Shown: positions 44,576 through 54,185 of the stretch, piece by piece | Position numbering within the stretch: the first letter of the stretch is position 1 | Layout of the letters: each line of letters starts with the position of its first letter | Assembly (NCBI RefSeq): GCF_002174125.1 | Contig: NZ_NEXX01000001.1 | Coordinates: 62,001-126,000, forward strand | DNA: 64,000 nucleotides | Direction of reading: 5' to 3' | Source: Acinetobacter populi | GTDB lineage: Bacteria; Pseudomonadota; Gammaproteobacteria; Pseudomonadales; Moraxellaceae | Program-made: the position numbers and the translations under genes | The notes under the pieces: model-generated | The model's database searches: none | What the model was told of the DNA's origin: nothing | Seen by the model: the letters and a program-made list of their open reading frames with translations, nothing else

Positions 44576-45793
44576 ATGCAAATTTACTTGGTAGGTGGCG
44601 CAGTCCGTGACCATTTATTACAGCGTCCAATCACCGAACGAGATTATGTGGTGGTGGGTGCAACCCCAGAACAATTAATACAACAGGGTTTCCAGCCCGT
44701 GGGTAAGGATTTTCCGGTTTTTTTACATCCGGACACTAAAGATGAATATGCCCTAGCCCGTACCGAACGGAAAAATGGCCATGGCTATGGCGGCTTTGAT
44801 TTTTACACTTCTCCTGAAATTACACTAGAACAAGACCTTTATCGTCGAGATCTCACCATCAATGCCATGGCAATGAACGAAGCCGGTGATATTTTTGATC
44901 CTTATCATGGGCAACAAGATCTAGATCAGCGTATCCTACGCCATGTCTCCGATGCATTTATTGAAGATCCGTTACGGGTTTTACGCGTGGCACGTTTTAC
45001 CGCACGTTACCACGCCTACGGATTTAAAATTGCAGATGAAACCTTGGCATTGATGCAGCGCATCTCCCAATCGGGTGAGTTGGAACATTTAACTGCCGAG
45101 CGGGTCTGGAAAGAAACCGTACGTGCATTAGCAGAAGACCATGCCGATGTTTATTTTCAGGTATTAAAAGATTGCGATGCCTTAAAAATTCTTTTTCCGG
45201 AAATCGATGCCTTGTTTGGCGTCCCGCAACGCCCTGAGTATCATCCCGAAATCGACTGCGGCATTCATACCTTAATGTCGTTACAACAAGCCTGTCAGAA
45301 TCAATTTAGCACAATGGTGCGTTTTGCTGTGTTATGCCACGACTTGGGTAAGGCACTCACCCCTGCTAATGTCCTACCACGCCATATCATGCATGAACAA
45401 CGTGGTATTGAACCAGTCAAGACGCTCTGCCAACGGCTCAAAGTACCTACCGAATATCAACAATTGGCCTTAAAAGTTTGCGAGTTTCATTTACTGTGCC
45501 ATCAACTGTTTACATTAAAAGCAAGTACTATCTGGAAATTACTAAAAAATCTTGATGTATTACGCAAACCGGAATTTGTGGTCTGGTTTAGTCAGGCTTG
45601 TTTATGTGATGCCCGTGGCCGCTTAAATTTCGAAGATAAAGCCTATCCACAGGCAGATGTATTGCAAGAATTAGCCAAGCAGATTCGTGAATTAAAAATC
45701 GACATTCCTGCCGATTTAAAAGGTGCAGAAATTGGTGAGCATCTTACCGAACAACGTATGATCTTTATTCGTAGTTTTATGAAGAATAAATAA
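44576..45793 (+). CDS. cca: CCA tRNA nucleotidyltransferase
   Basis: tRNA-maturing enzyme of 405 aa that adds or repairs the 3' CCA end without a template. Class II nucleotidyltransferase motifs GGAVRD and RRDLTINAMA flank the active site. A C-terminal HD domain (VLCHDLGKALTP) with phosphatase/phosphodiesterase activity matches the long gammaproteobacterial form. The ATG lies two bases after the maeB terminator's T run. The only Shine-Dalgarno candidate is inside that hairpin. It ends 32 bases from a convergent nucleotidase gene. Confidence 0.95.
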   Translation: MQIYLVGGAVRDHLLQRPITERDYVVVGATPEQLIQQGFQPVGKDFPVFLHPDTKDEYALARTERKNGHGYGGFDFYTSPEITLEQDLYRRDLTINAMAMNEAGDIFDPYHGQQDLDQRILRHVSDAFIEDPLRVLRVARFTARYHAYGFKIADETLALMQRISQSGELEHLTAERVWKETVRALAEDHADVYFQVLKDCDALKILFPEIDALFGVPQRPEYHPEIDCGIHTLMSLQQACQNQFSTMVRFAVLCHDLGKALTPANVLPRHIMHEQRGIEPVKTLCQRLKVPTEYQQLALKVCEFHLLCHQLFTLKASTIWKLLKNLDVLRKPEFVVWFSQACLCDARGRLNFEDKAYPQADVLQELAKQIRELKIDIPADLKGAEIGEHLTEQRMIFIRSFMKNK

Positions 45794-45825
45794 TTTTGCT
45801 CTGGTATAAGACCTTTTAAATATTC

Positions 45826-46773
45826 TTATTTCTCAATAGTCTCACTTTGTAATAATAATTTACTTAAAGGTGACTCCGAACTATAGGGGACCAAACCCGA
45901 TGGTACTATTTTTGAAGCACTTTTTAAATGGACAGCTTGATCATCAAAAAATATATGGGCACCAAAGGCTTTCAATATCTTATCTTTGGATAATCCTCCT
46001 AAAAAATAGGCCTCATCTACATATACTCCCCACTTACGTAAAGTTTTTATCACTCGCATATGAGAAGGTGCATTTCTGGCAGTAACAATAGCTAATCTTA
46101 AAGGAGAAAGCTCAATGGTAGATGGTAACTCATCTTGTATTTTAGAAAGTTTTATAAGCAATTTTGCAAAAGGCCCTTCGGCTAGAGGTTCATCTTCATG
46201 TTCTCTTTCATATTGATGAAATGCTTCCATACCCTCTGTTTTATAGCGATGCTCTGATTCATCTGAAAATAATACAGCATCTGCATCAAAAGCGATTTTT
46301 ACGCGATGATCTAAAGGCCTAAATTCGTGTGGCGGATCAAATATAAATGCTGCGGCACAAGTTTTAGAATCTATAACTGACTGAACATCTTTTTGGTCTT
46401 TACTTAAAAATAAATCCACATCAAAAGCATCAATGTAAGATGCTAATGGTTCACCACCACTAAAAGCCATCCTAGTAATATCCAAACCATGCTGCCTTAC
46501 AGAATTCATGATTCTTACGCCTGTTTCTGGACTATTTCTTGACATCACAACTACTTCAACAATTCTTTTTTTCGCATTTATATTTAGATGTAGTAAATTT
46601 TGAACTAAATAAAAAGCAGTGCCTGGCGCTAAAATTTCATCTTCATGACTTTGCTGATATTCACGATATCCTGAAATACCTTGTAAAGTAAACAGCTCAT
46701 TTTCTTTCTCAAGATCAAATAATGCCCTACTTGAAACCCCTATGACTAAAATTTCTGATAAATCTAATGACAT
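45826..46773 (-). CDS. cytosolic 5'-nucleotidase (PF06189 type)
   Basis: Protein of 315 aa of the eukaryotic-NT5C1-like cytosolic 5'-nucleotidase family. The N-terminus LVIGVSSRALFDLEKENELF and the VVVMSRNSPETGVRIMNSV segment are family marks. DAVLFSDESEHRYK and FFDDQAVHL supply likely catalytic and metal aspartates. It should dephosphorylate nucleoside monophosphates. It sits alone between convergent cca and the helicase gene. ATG 46773 has a GAGAA ribosome site. Confidence 0.85.
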   Translation of the reverse strand: MSLDLSEILVIGVSSRALFDLEKENELFTLQGISGYREYQQSHEDEILAPGTAFYLVQNLLHLNINAKKRIVEVVVMSRNSPETGVRIMNSVRQHGLDITRMAFSGGEPLASYIDAFDVDLFLSKDQKDVQSVIDSKTCAAAFIFDPPHEFRPLDHRVKIAFDADAVLFSDESEHRYKTEGMEAFHQYEREHEDEPLAEGPFAKLLIKLSKIQDELPSTIELSPLRLAIVTARNAPSHMRVIKTLRKWGVYVDEAYFLGGLSKDKILKAFGAHIFFDDQAVHLKSASKIVPSGLVPYSSESPLSKLLLQSETIEK

Positions 46774-46887
46774 GGTTTTAATTTCTCATTATCGTCAAAT
46801 GACTTGTATCTTCATAATATAAGTTACTACACTCTTAACAAGATTATGATCATATTAAATTGTAATTAAATTATTCACATATCTTTC

Positions 46888-48597
46888 CTAAACAATAAAC
46901 AACAGTGCCAATCTCACCTGTTCATAACTCAAACGGGTGGCTTCGACCAATGGACGCAATTTAATGCTGCCATCATCATTCATGTCTTCGGCATTATTGC
47001 GCTTTTGCAATTTTTTATAGGCTGCGCGAATCGGTTCTAAATCTTCTTCATCAGGTTTAATCCGTTCTATATTTAAATTTTGTTCACGCGATAAACGTGC
47101 CAGATGATTGATAATTGTAGATTTTGTCAATTTTCGTTCGGCAGCAATATCTTCAATTTCATAGTCCGCCTCAAATAAAGCCTTGGTTTCCTCAAGCGTA
47201 TTGGTGCTATAACTTTCTTTTATTTTTTTGCCGATTTTTTTCTCATTACGTTCAATCTCAAGCAAATTCAGCGTTCCACCACAACGACGAATAAAGGCAT
47301 CATGCTGCTTACTCAAATCCATCTCGGCAAAATGCTGTTCTGCCTCAGAGGACAACTCCTGAAAACGGCTATCGGCTTTCATGGCAAGCCGATCCAGTTC
47401 AAGTGCCTGAGGGTTAAAATCAACCAGTTTTAAACCTTCCAGAGATTTTAGCCGCGACAATGCCACATAGCCCTGACCTTTTTCAAAGGTATTGGCCAGA
47501 TTAATTTCTGCACTTTCCAGCGTCATGCCCTGACTTTTGTGAATGGTAATTGCCCATGCAAGACGAAGCGGAATCTGGGTAAGACTGGCCAAGACCTGTC
47601 CCTGTTCATTTTCAATTGACCAAGTTTCAGGCTCAACAACAATGGTCGAGCCATCTTTCATCAGCACCTGTGGCAAGATGCCTTGTTCTTCATCTTCGAC
47701 AAATCCCTTAATTTCCCCAATACTGCCATTCACATACCCCATGTCAAAATTATTTTTAACAAACATGACTTTGGCACCTTTTTTTAATTCAAGCTGCTGC
47801 GGTGCACGAACCGAAGATTTTAAGGTTTCAATCAATTTTTCATTACCATCAACAATGGCATCAAAACGTTTTATCTTGCCATCAATCTGTTCCAGATGTT
47901 GATGGTTCAAATTATCCACATCCATATTATGCGTATAAAGACGGGTAACAATTTCATTTTGATGCGCTTGATGCTTGGTCTGAAGCAAATGCTGGATATG
48001 CTGCTCGGAAATGTCCTGCCGACGAATTGCATTAAGAATTTGATCCAAAACACTGTCTGATTGACGGTGCTGTTCCGTCAGATAACAGACCCGAAATTTG
48101 GCTTCAACCCAGGCATCCGACATAAAAGCAAATTTATCTCGGTTTAATTCACCATTTCGTCCAACCGGTGGTAACTGGAAAAAATCACCCGATACAATGA
48201 CCTGAATTCCACCAAATGGCTCATCTGAATCCTTAAAAAATTTTAATACCTGATTGACCAAATTCAGCTGTTTGGCATGTAACATGGAAATTTCATCAAT
48301 TACCAATACTTGCGTTTTTTCAATATGTTCGCGTAAATATTTACGTTCGTACATACGCTTTAATTCAGATTCAGTTAAAGTATCTTTAATGCCAATCCCT
48401 GCCCAGGTATGGATAGTCATGCCATTCATATGTGTTGCAGCAATCCCGGTCGATGCTGTCACGGCAACCGTAACTTTCCTGGCTTTTAGATATTGAATAT
48501 ATTGATTTAAGGTATACGTTTTCCCCGCACCTGCCGATCCGGTTAAAAATATATTTTCACCAGCTTTTAATAATTTCAGGGCAGTTTCTTGTTTCAT
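46888..48597 (-). CDS. PIF1/RecD-like DNA helicase with C-terminal HTH
   Basis: Superfamily 1 helicase-like ATPase of 569 aa. Walker A GSAGAGKT at about 20-27, Walker B LVIDEISMLH, SGDFFQLPPVG, and a C-terminal ATP/ssDNA motif AWAITIHKSQGMTL match PIF1/RRM3-like bacterial helicases. The last ~120 residues form a helix-turn-helix region (YEIEDIAAERKLTKSTIINHLARL) seen in this family. ATG 48597 fits the family start; a longer frame begins at 48654, and neither has a clear ribosome site. Likely acts in DNA repair or replication. Confidence 0.88.
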   Translation of the reverse strand: MKQETALKLLKAGENIFLTGSAGAGKTYTLNQYIQYLKARKVTVAVTASTGIAATHMNGMTIHTWAGIGIKDTLTESELKRMYERKYLREHIEKTQVLVIDEISMLHAKQLNLVNQVLKFFKDSDEPFGGIQVIVSGDFFQLPPVGRNGELNRDKFAFMSDAWVEAKFRVCYLTEQHRQSDSVLDQILNAIRRQDISEQHIQHLLQTKHQAHQNEIVTRLYTHNMDVDNLNHQHLEQIDGKIKRFDAIVDGNEKLIETLKSSVRAPQQLELKKGAKVMFVKNNFDMGYVNGSIGEIKGFVEDEEQGILPQVLMKDGSTIVVEPETWSIENEQGQVLASLTQIPLRLAWAITIHKSQGMTLESAEINLANTFEKGQGYVALSRLKSLEGLKLVDFNPQALELDRLAMKADSRFQELSSEAEQHFAEMDLSKQHDAFIRRCGGTLNLLEIERNEKKIGKKIKESYSTNTLEETKALFEADYEIEDIAAERKLTKSTIINHLARLSREQNLNIERIKPDEEDLEPIRAAYKKLQKRNNAEDMNDDGSIKLRPLVEATRLSYEQVRLALLFIV

Positions 48598-48907
48598 AAA
48601 TACAATCGTATGGCTTAAATTCAGGCCTAAGTTTAGCGGAAAAACTTGATGCAATAAAATATTCTTTTATTCTGCCTTGTTTCACGGACTTAACCTAAGC
48701 CTTTTGGATCAAATACGATAATGTAAAGCCTCTCCACAATAAATCACTACAAATGGTAGGTGTTTTGTAGGTAGCGAAAAATTATAGATTTTCTCATACT
48801 CCGCTTATATCGATAGGCAAAGTATCCATTTGAAAATCGAACACATATTTTTTAATGCTATTTGATTGAGTTATTGAAATTATAAAAGTCACATCTAACT
48901 TGATGAC

Positions 48908-49036
48908 TTAAATACTTAATTCCCGTTCCCAACTTTGGGGATATTGTTCACTAGCAATATCCCTTTTTTTTATTTTGCTATTTTCAATAGCTTTATCAAA
49001 TTCAGCTTTATCAACCAAACACGATCGTATTCTCAT
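48908..49036 (-). CDS. possible 42-residue protein
   Basis: ATG 49036 has AAGGA five bases upstream and opens a 42-codon frame ending at TAA 48908-48910, rich in charged residues (VDKAEFDKAIENSKIKKRD). No family recognised. It lies in the ~480-base gap between the helicase and the GAF regulator. The rest of the gap shows nothing else clear. It could be a real small protein or the remnant of a larger gene. Confidence 0.35.
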   Translation of the reverse strand: MRIRSCLVDKAEFDKAIENSKIKKRDIASEQYPQSWERELSI

Positions 49037-49074
49037 TAAAATCCTTCAATTTTATATCGCTTATCCATCAATTT

Positions 49075-50241
49075 TTACTGATAACGTTTAAATAAACGAT
49101 GAACAGGATGATCCTGTGGCATAAGTTCAATTAACCGCTCAACCGCATCCAACGCATCCGGAAAATAAGCAATATGCTTGAGCAATAAATCCTTTTCTTC
49201 GATTTTAAAAATTGCTTCACTTAACCGAGATTCAATACAATCCCGCCAAGCGGTTAGAAAAGGACTTTCTGTTTTAGACAAAAAAACACCCGTATAAAAC
49301 TGTAAGGCTGATTGGACATAATCCGCATCCAGTGCCGTTTCCAGTTCCAGAAAATCGGCATGAACATCCAGTAGTAACCGATATGGCCGAGACCCCAGCA
49401 TGCCGCCCAATAGCTCACGTAATTGTGACATTTCCGCTTTTAAGGTACCAAGACTGACCTTTCTTTCCCCATATAAGGCATGGTGCAATTGATCCAGCGT
49501 CATACCCTGCTTGCATAAAGTCAAGATGGTCACGATTTCAATTTGTCGTGGTGTAAGCGAAATGGTTCGTCCCTGATACTGCACTTGTGGGGCACCAAAA
49601 CATTTGAGTTTTAGTTGAGCCTGCTGCACCAATTCCAGCGCACTCTGAATAATCCCAGCGCAACGCTCTGCGGCAAGAACACCCAAGCTATTATGATTTT
49701 TCCATTTGGTGGATAAATCGACTACACCAATCAATTGCTTGGTATTGTCATAAATCGGGGCCGCATAACATACCCAGTCATGGATTGAACTCATGTAATG
49801 CTCATTGGAAAAAACACAGCTTGATTGACGTGTTCTCAACGAAAGTGCCAGTGCATTGGTTCCAACAAAATCTTCGCGCCATTGCCCACCTTTGACAAAA
49901 TGGACTCTTTCAGCCGCATTACGCATATGACAACTTGCACCCACCCAGCGGATCAATGAGGTGGTATCGGCAACTGCAATCACCATTGAGGAACTGTCTG
50001 CAACATGCCTTAAATCATCGGCACACAGATTCATGGCACGATCAAGCACAGATTCAAATTGTGTATTTTTTGTAATCGGCGCTGCCACACGATCTTCGGG
50101 AATTTTTGCTTCTTTTGAGCGTTGCCAAGAGCTGGCAATCGATTGCCCCAAACAGGCACTTTCGCCGGCATTAATGATTGCCTTATTCTTTAACCGCTCA
50201 ATTTCTTTACGTTGTTGATTTACATCATTATTTAGTAGCAT
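49075..50241 (-). CDS. GAF-domain regulator with C-terminal winged helix
   Basis: Regulator of 388 aa. An N-terminal half resembles the sensor part of AcoR-like activators: [14 protein letters not shown], then a GAF domain with [33 protein letters not shown]. The sigma-54 AAA+ domain and Fis HTH usual in AcoR are missing. In their place (about residues 230-300) is an OmpR/SARP-like winged helix ([31 protein letters not shown]), followed by a helical BTAD-like tail. ATG 50241 has AAGGA seven bases upstream. It is divergent from an aldehyde dehydrogenase and probably controls it in response to an aldehyde or alcohol signal. Confidence 0.83.
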   Translation of the reverse strand: MLLNNDVNQQRKEIERLKNKAIINAGESACLGQSIASSWQRSKEAKIPEDRVAAPITKNTQFESVLDRAMNLCADDLRHVADSSSMVIAVADTTSLIRWVGASCHMRNAAERVHFVKGGQWREDFVGTNALALSLRTRQSSCVFSNEHYMSSIHDWVCYAAPIYDNTKQLIGVVDLSTKWKNHNSLGVLAAERCAGIIQSALELVQQAQLKLKCFGAPQVQYQGRTISLTPRQIEIVTILTLCKQGMTLDQLHHALYGERKVSLGTLKAEMSQLRELLGGMLGSRPYRLLLDVHADFLELETALDADYVQSALQFYTGVFLSKTESPFLTAWRDCIESRLSEAIFKIEEKDLLLKHIAYFPDALDAVERLIELMPQDHPVHRLFKRYQ

Positions 50242-50410
50242 TGTAACATCCTTATCCAAAGTAAAGGAATTCCAACCTTTTGCCAACCTTATATTGCTAT
50301 GCTATTTCAACAATACTACATTGTATCTGCGCCATCAGCGATATGTTAAGTATATATGTATCATGTCGTGGATACATTTAACTATGTTACTTAGACAAAA
50401 GGATGTCAAT

Positions 50411-51922
50411 ATGCGCTATGCAGACCCAAATACTGAAGGATCAAAAATTCAGTTTAAAGCACAGTATGAAAACTTTATTGGTGGCAAATGGATTGCGCCA
50501 GTTAAAGGACAATACTTTGATAATGTTTCTCCGGTCAATGGCGAAATATTTACAAAAGCACCTCGCTCCACTGTAGAAGATATCGAACTTGCCTTAGATG
50601 CTGCGCACGCAGCAAAAGAAAAATGGGGCAATGCTTCTCCAACCGAACGCTCCAATATTTTATTAAAAATTGCTGATCGTCTGGAAGAAAATTTAGAAAC
50701 ACTAGCAGTTGCGGAAACTTGGGATAATGGTAAACCTGTTCGTGAAACGCTGGCAGCGGACATTCCACTTGCCATCGACCATTTCCGTTATTTTGCCGGT
50801 TGTATTCGTGCACAGGAAGGCGGAATCTCAGAAATTGATCACGATACTATTGCCTATCACTTCCATGAACCATTAGGTGTCGTTGGACAGATCATTCCAT
50901 GGAACTTCCCGATTCTGATGGCAGCATGGAAAATTGCACCAGCACTGGCGGCAGGTAACTGTATCGTCCTTAAACCAGCAGAACAAACACCAGTCAGCAT
51001 TCTGGTATTGGCTGAATTGATTCAAGATATTTTACCAGCTGGTATTCTGAACATTGTCAACGGTTTTGGTGCAGAAGTGGGTCGCCCATTGGCAACTAGT
51101 CCACGTATTTCCAAAATTGCATTTACCGGTTCAACTCAAGTTGGTCAGTTGATCATGCAATATGCAACTGAAAACATTATTCCTGTAACCCTTGAACTGG
51201 GTGGTAAATCACCAAACATCTTCTTTGAAGATATTCTTGATCGTGAAGATGATTATCTGGAAAAAGCCCTTGAAGGCTTCGCCATGTTTGCCTTGAATCA
51301 GGGTGAAATCTGTACCTGTCCTTCCCGTGCGCTAGTACAGGAAAGCATTGCAGATCGATTCCTGGAAAAAGCAGTAGAACGTGTAAAACGCATTAAAACG
51401 GGTCATCCGCTCGACACCGACACCATGATTGGCGCGCAAGCATCACAAGAACAACAGGACAAAATCCTTGGCTGTATCGCAACTGGTCGCGAAGAAGGTG
51501 CACAGGTATTGACCGGTGGTGAAGCACGTCATGATGTAGGTCAAGGTTTCTATATCGAACCAACGATCTTTAAAGGCGACAATAGCATGAAGATTTTCCA
51601 AGAAGAAATTTTTGGACCAGTATTGTCAGTCACTACCTTTAAAGATTTTGATGATGCCATCAAAATTGCCAATGATACAATTTATGGTCTGGGTGCTGGT
51701 GTATGGTCGCGTTCTGCACATACCACCTATCGCGCTGGTCGTGCAATTCAGGCAGGTCGTGTATGGACCAACTGTTATCACCTCTACCCTGCCCATGCTG
51801 CATTTGGCGGCTATAAAAAATCAGGTATTGGTCGTGAAAACCACAAAGACATGTTGAACCATTACCAACAAACCAAAAACTTGTTGGTCAGTTACTCAAC
51901 CAAACCAATGGGCTTTTTCTAA
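50411..51922 (+). CDS. NAD-dependent acetaldehyde/aliphatic aldehyde dehydrogenase (ExaC/AcoD-like)
   Basis: Aldehyde dehydrogenase of 503 aa. Catalytic Cys301 in [10 protein letters not shown] and the general-base glutamate in TLELGGKSP are present; the C-terminal [12 protein letters not shown] is typical of acetaldehyde dehydrogenases of the ExaC/AcoD/AldB group. ATG 50411 has AAGGA seven bases upstream; a longer in-frame start at 50294 lies in the promoter region. It is divergent from the GAF regulator and ends in a strong terminator. It likely oxidises acetaldehyde from ethanol or acetoin use. Confidence 0.93.
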   Translation: MRYADPNTEGSKIQFKAQYENFIGGKWIAPVKGQYFDNVSPVNGEIFTKAPRSTVEDIELALDAAHAAKEKWGNASPTERSNILLKIADRLEENLETLAVAETWDNGKPVRETLAADIPLAIDHFRYFAGCIRAQEGGISEIDHDTIAYHFHEPLGVVGQIIPWNFPILMAAWKIAPALAAGNCIVLKPAEQTPVSILVLAELIQDILPAGILNIVNGFGAEVGRPLATSPRISKIAFTGSTQVGQLIMQYATENIIPVTLELGGKSPNIFFEDILDREDDYLEKALEGFAMFALNQGEICTCPSRALVQESIADRFLEKAVERVKRIKTGHPLDTDTMIGAQASQEQQDKILGCIATGREEGAQVLTGGEARHDVGQGFYIEPTIFKGDNSMKIFQEEIFGPVLSVTTFKDFDDAIKIANDTIYGLGAGVWSRSAHTTYRAGRAIQAGRVWTNCYHLYPAHAAFGGYKKSGIGRENHKDMLNHYQQTKNLLVSYSTKPMGFF

Positions 51923-51945
51923 CTCCCATTTACCCCTTCTCTCCC

Positions 51946-51972
51946 ACCCAGATCTTCGGATCTGGGTTTTTT
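51946..51972 (+). terminator. aldehyde dehydrogenase terminator with UUCG loop
   Basis: ACCCAGATC (51946-51954), TTCG, GATCTGGGT (51959-51967), then a T run. The C(UUCG)G tetraloop is an exceptionally stable form. Confidence 0.92.
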
Positions 51973-52123
51973 ATGCCTCTACTTTTTACTCTTCAAATCA
52001 GATACGATTTAATTCTTAACACGCCCTAACAGTCATGATTAAATTTAGTTATCATTAAATCAGCTATCGGTATCTTCCCACTGGCCTTATTCTATAGATC
52101 ACTTCCTATCCATCAGGTGTATT

Positions 52124-52774
52124 ATGAATTTTCTTGATTTAGCGCAATCCCGTTATACTAGCAAAGCCTACGATGCAAATAAAAAAATTCCAGAAGAAAC
52201 ACTAACGCAATTGCTTGAGATTCTACGTTTAACGCCTTCATCGATTAATATTCAGCCATGGCAATTTATTGTGGCACAAAGTCAGGGTGCCAAAGAAAAA
52301 ATTGCCGAAGCCATGCCCGATAACTTTGCTTATAATATTCCCAAGGTTTTAAATGCTTCCGAAGTCATTATTTTTACTGTTCGATCCGATATTGATCAAA
52401 CCCACCTAGATAAAATTCTGGATGCCGAAGACAAGGCAGGACGCTTTAGAACACCTGAATCAAAAGAAACGCAAAAAACAGCTCGTCAGGGTTATATTAA
52501 TCTCTATAAACAGCAAAATAAGATCAACGACTGGGTCGAGAACCAGACGCATATTGCATTGGGTAGTGCCCTGTTTGCTGCCAAGGCAGCCAATATTGAT
52601 GCAACCCCAATTGGCGGTTTCAGTCATGAAATTCTGGATCAAGTATTTGACTTTCAGGCACAAGGCTTACGCAGTGTGGTTTTACTTGCACTAGGCTATC
52701 ATAGTGATGCAGATTTCAATGCAGATTTACCCAAAGGGCGTTTAAAAACAGAAGATGTGATTAAAATTATTTAA
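52124..52774 (+). CDS. NAD(P)H nitroreductase (NfsB-like)
   Basis: FMN-dependent nitroreductase of 216 aa of the NfsB type. SRYTSKAYDANKKI near the N-terminus and LRLTPSSINIQPWQFIVA bind FMN; TPIGGFSHEILDQVF is near the C-terminus. It probably reduces nitroaromatics or quinones, or serves as a dihydropteridine reductase-like flavoenzyme. ATG 52124 has AGGTGTATT upstream. It stands alone. Confidence 0.9.
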   Translation: MNFLDLAQSRYTSKAYDANKKIPEETLTQLLEILRLTPSSINIQPWQFIVAQSQGAKEKIAEAMPDNFAYNIPKVLNASEVIIFTVRSDIDQTHLDKILDAEDKAGRFRTPESKETQKTARQGYINLYKQQNKINDWVENQTHIALGSALFAAKAANIDATPIGGFSHEILDQVFDFQAQGLRSVVLLALGYHSDADFNADLPKGRLKTEDVIKII

Positions 52775-52824
52775 GTCTTCCCAATGGAAAAATATCCATT
52801 CGCGTAAACATTAGTCACTTTTTT

Positions 52825-52888
52825 AAACAGTTAACAGCAATGCGAGACTGTTTGAATCCGCATCTCTCTGTTATGCTTAGATTCAAAC
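52825..52888 (+). promoter_or_regulatory. overlapping hairpins in the purT leader
   Basis: Hairpin A: AAACAGT (52825-52831) with ACTGTTT (52847-52853). Hairpin B: GTTTGAATC (52850-52858) with GATTCAAAC (52880-52888). They share GTTT, so only one can form. They lie 32 bases before the purT start. This could be an RNA switch, or A could be the nitroreductase terminator and B a DNA operator. Confidence 0.35.
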
Positions 52889-52919
52889 GCTTTGTTGCAT
52901 ATTTCAGGATTTCTATTAC

Positions 52920-54131
52920 ATGACTGTTCGCATTGGTACGCCGTTACAATCATCTGCTACACGAGTATTATTTTTAGGCTCTGGAGAACTGGGCAAGGAA
53001 GTTGTGATCTCATTACAACGTCTGGGTGTCGAAGTCATTGCCGCAGACCGCTATGATCATGCACCAGCCATGCAGGTTGCCCATCGTAGTTATACGCTGG
53101 ATATGAGTAATGCTGAGGCATTAAAAAAACTCATCGATGACGTTAAACCTCATTTAATCGTTCCTGAAATTGAAGCCATTGCAACAGAAGTATTGTTGGA
53201 AATTGAAGCGGAAAATATCGCTACTGTGATTCCTTCGGCCAAAGCAGTCAACCTCACCATGAATCGTGAGGGCATTCGCCGTCTTGCCGCCGAAGAACTT
53301 GGTTTACCTACATCAACCTATCGTTTTGCCGATAGTCTGGAAAGTTTCCGCGCTGCCTGTGATGACATTGGTTATCCGAACTTTGTCAAACCAATCATGT
53401 CATCTTCAGGTAAAGGGCAATCCCGTGTCACCAGTTTTGAGGAAGTGGATGCGGCATGGAATTATGCCATGCAAGGCGGACGGGTGAATCAGGGTAAAGT
53501 CATTGTCGAATCACAAATTGATTTTGATTTTGAAATCACCCTACTGACAGTACGGGCAAAAAATCCTGAAACAGGTGCCATCGAAACCCACTTTTGTGAT
53601 CCAATCGGACACCGTCAGGACTCTGGCGATTATGTTGAAAGCTGGCAACCACAATTAATGACAGATGCAGCATTGGCAGAATCAAAACGTATTGCCGATA
53701 AAGTCACTACAGCACTGGGTGGTTGCGGTATTTTTGGGGTGGAATTATTTATCAATGGTGATCAGGTTTGGTTTAGTGAAGTTTCACCACGCCCACATGA
53801 TACGGGTTTGGTAACCTTAGCCAGTCAGTTCCAGAGCGAGTTTGAATTACATGCCCGTGCCATTCTTGGCCTACCAGTCAACACCATCCGACATAGTGTG
53901 GCTGCAAGTGCGGTAATCTATGCTGGTCAGGATGCGACCAATCTAACCTATGCCAATCTGGACAAAGCACTGGCTTATCCGGAGAGTGATTTGCGCCTGT
54001 TTGGCAAACCGGAAGGCTTTCGCCGTCGTCGTATGGGGGTTGCCACTGCCCGGGCAGAAACCACGGATCAGGCCCGTAAACATGCAGTCACCACGGCCCA
54101 GCTCGTGGTTGTAGAGAAATTCACAGATTAA
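52920..54131 (+). CDS. purT: formate-dependent phosphoribosylglycinamide formyltransferase 2
   Basis: ATP-grasp enzyme of 403 aa that formylates GAR with formate in purine synthesis. The N-terminal [11 protein letters not shown] and [18 protein letters not shown], the ATP-grasp core [16 protein letters not shown], and [16 protein letters not shown] are PurT signatures. ATG 52920 follows AGGATTTCTATTAC. A terminator follows at once. Possible control by the overlapping hairpins upstream. Confidence 0.95.
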   Translation: MTVRIGTPLQSSATRVLFLGSGELGKEVVISLQRLGVEVIAADRYDHAPAMQVAHRSYTLDMSNAEALKKLIDDVKPHLIVPEIEAIATEVLLEIEAENIATVIPSAKAVNLTMNREGIRRLAAEELGLPTSTYRFADSLESFRAACDDIGYPNFVKPIMSSSGKGQSRVTSFEEVDAAWNYAMQGGRVNQGKVIVESQIDFDFEITLLTVRAKNPETGAIETHFCDPIGHRQDSGDYVESWQPQLMTDAALAESKRIADKVTTALGGCGIFGVELFINGDQVWFSEVSPRPHDTGLVTLASQFQSEFELHARAILGLPVNTIRHSVAASAVIYAGQDATNLTYANLDKALAYPESDLRLFGKPEGFRRRRMGVATARAETTDQARKHAVTTAQLVVVEKFTD

Positions 54132-54141
54132 TCACCAAATC

Positions 54142-54166
54142 AGCCCAAATTGTCTTGGGCTTTTTT
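54142..54166 (+). terminator. purT terminator
   Basis: AGCCCAA (54142-54148), loop ATTGTC, TTGGGCT (54155-54161), then T run to 54166. It separates purT from glnD, which starts about 15 bases later. Confidence 0.85.
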
Positions 54167-54185
54167 ATGTAGAGAAATGATGTAT

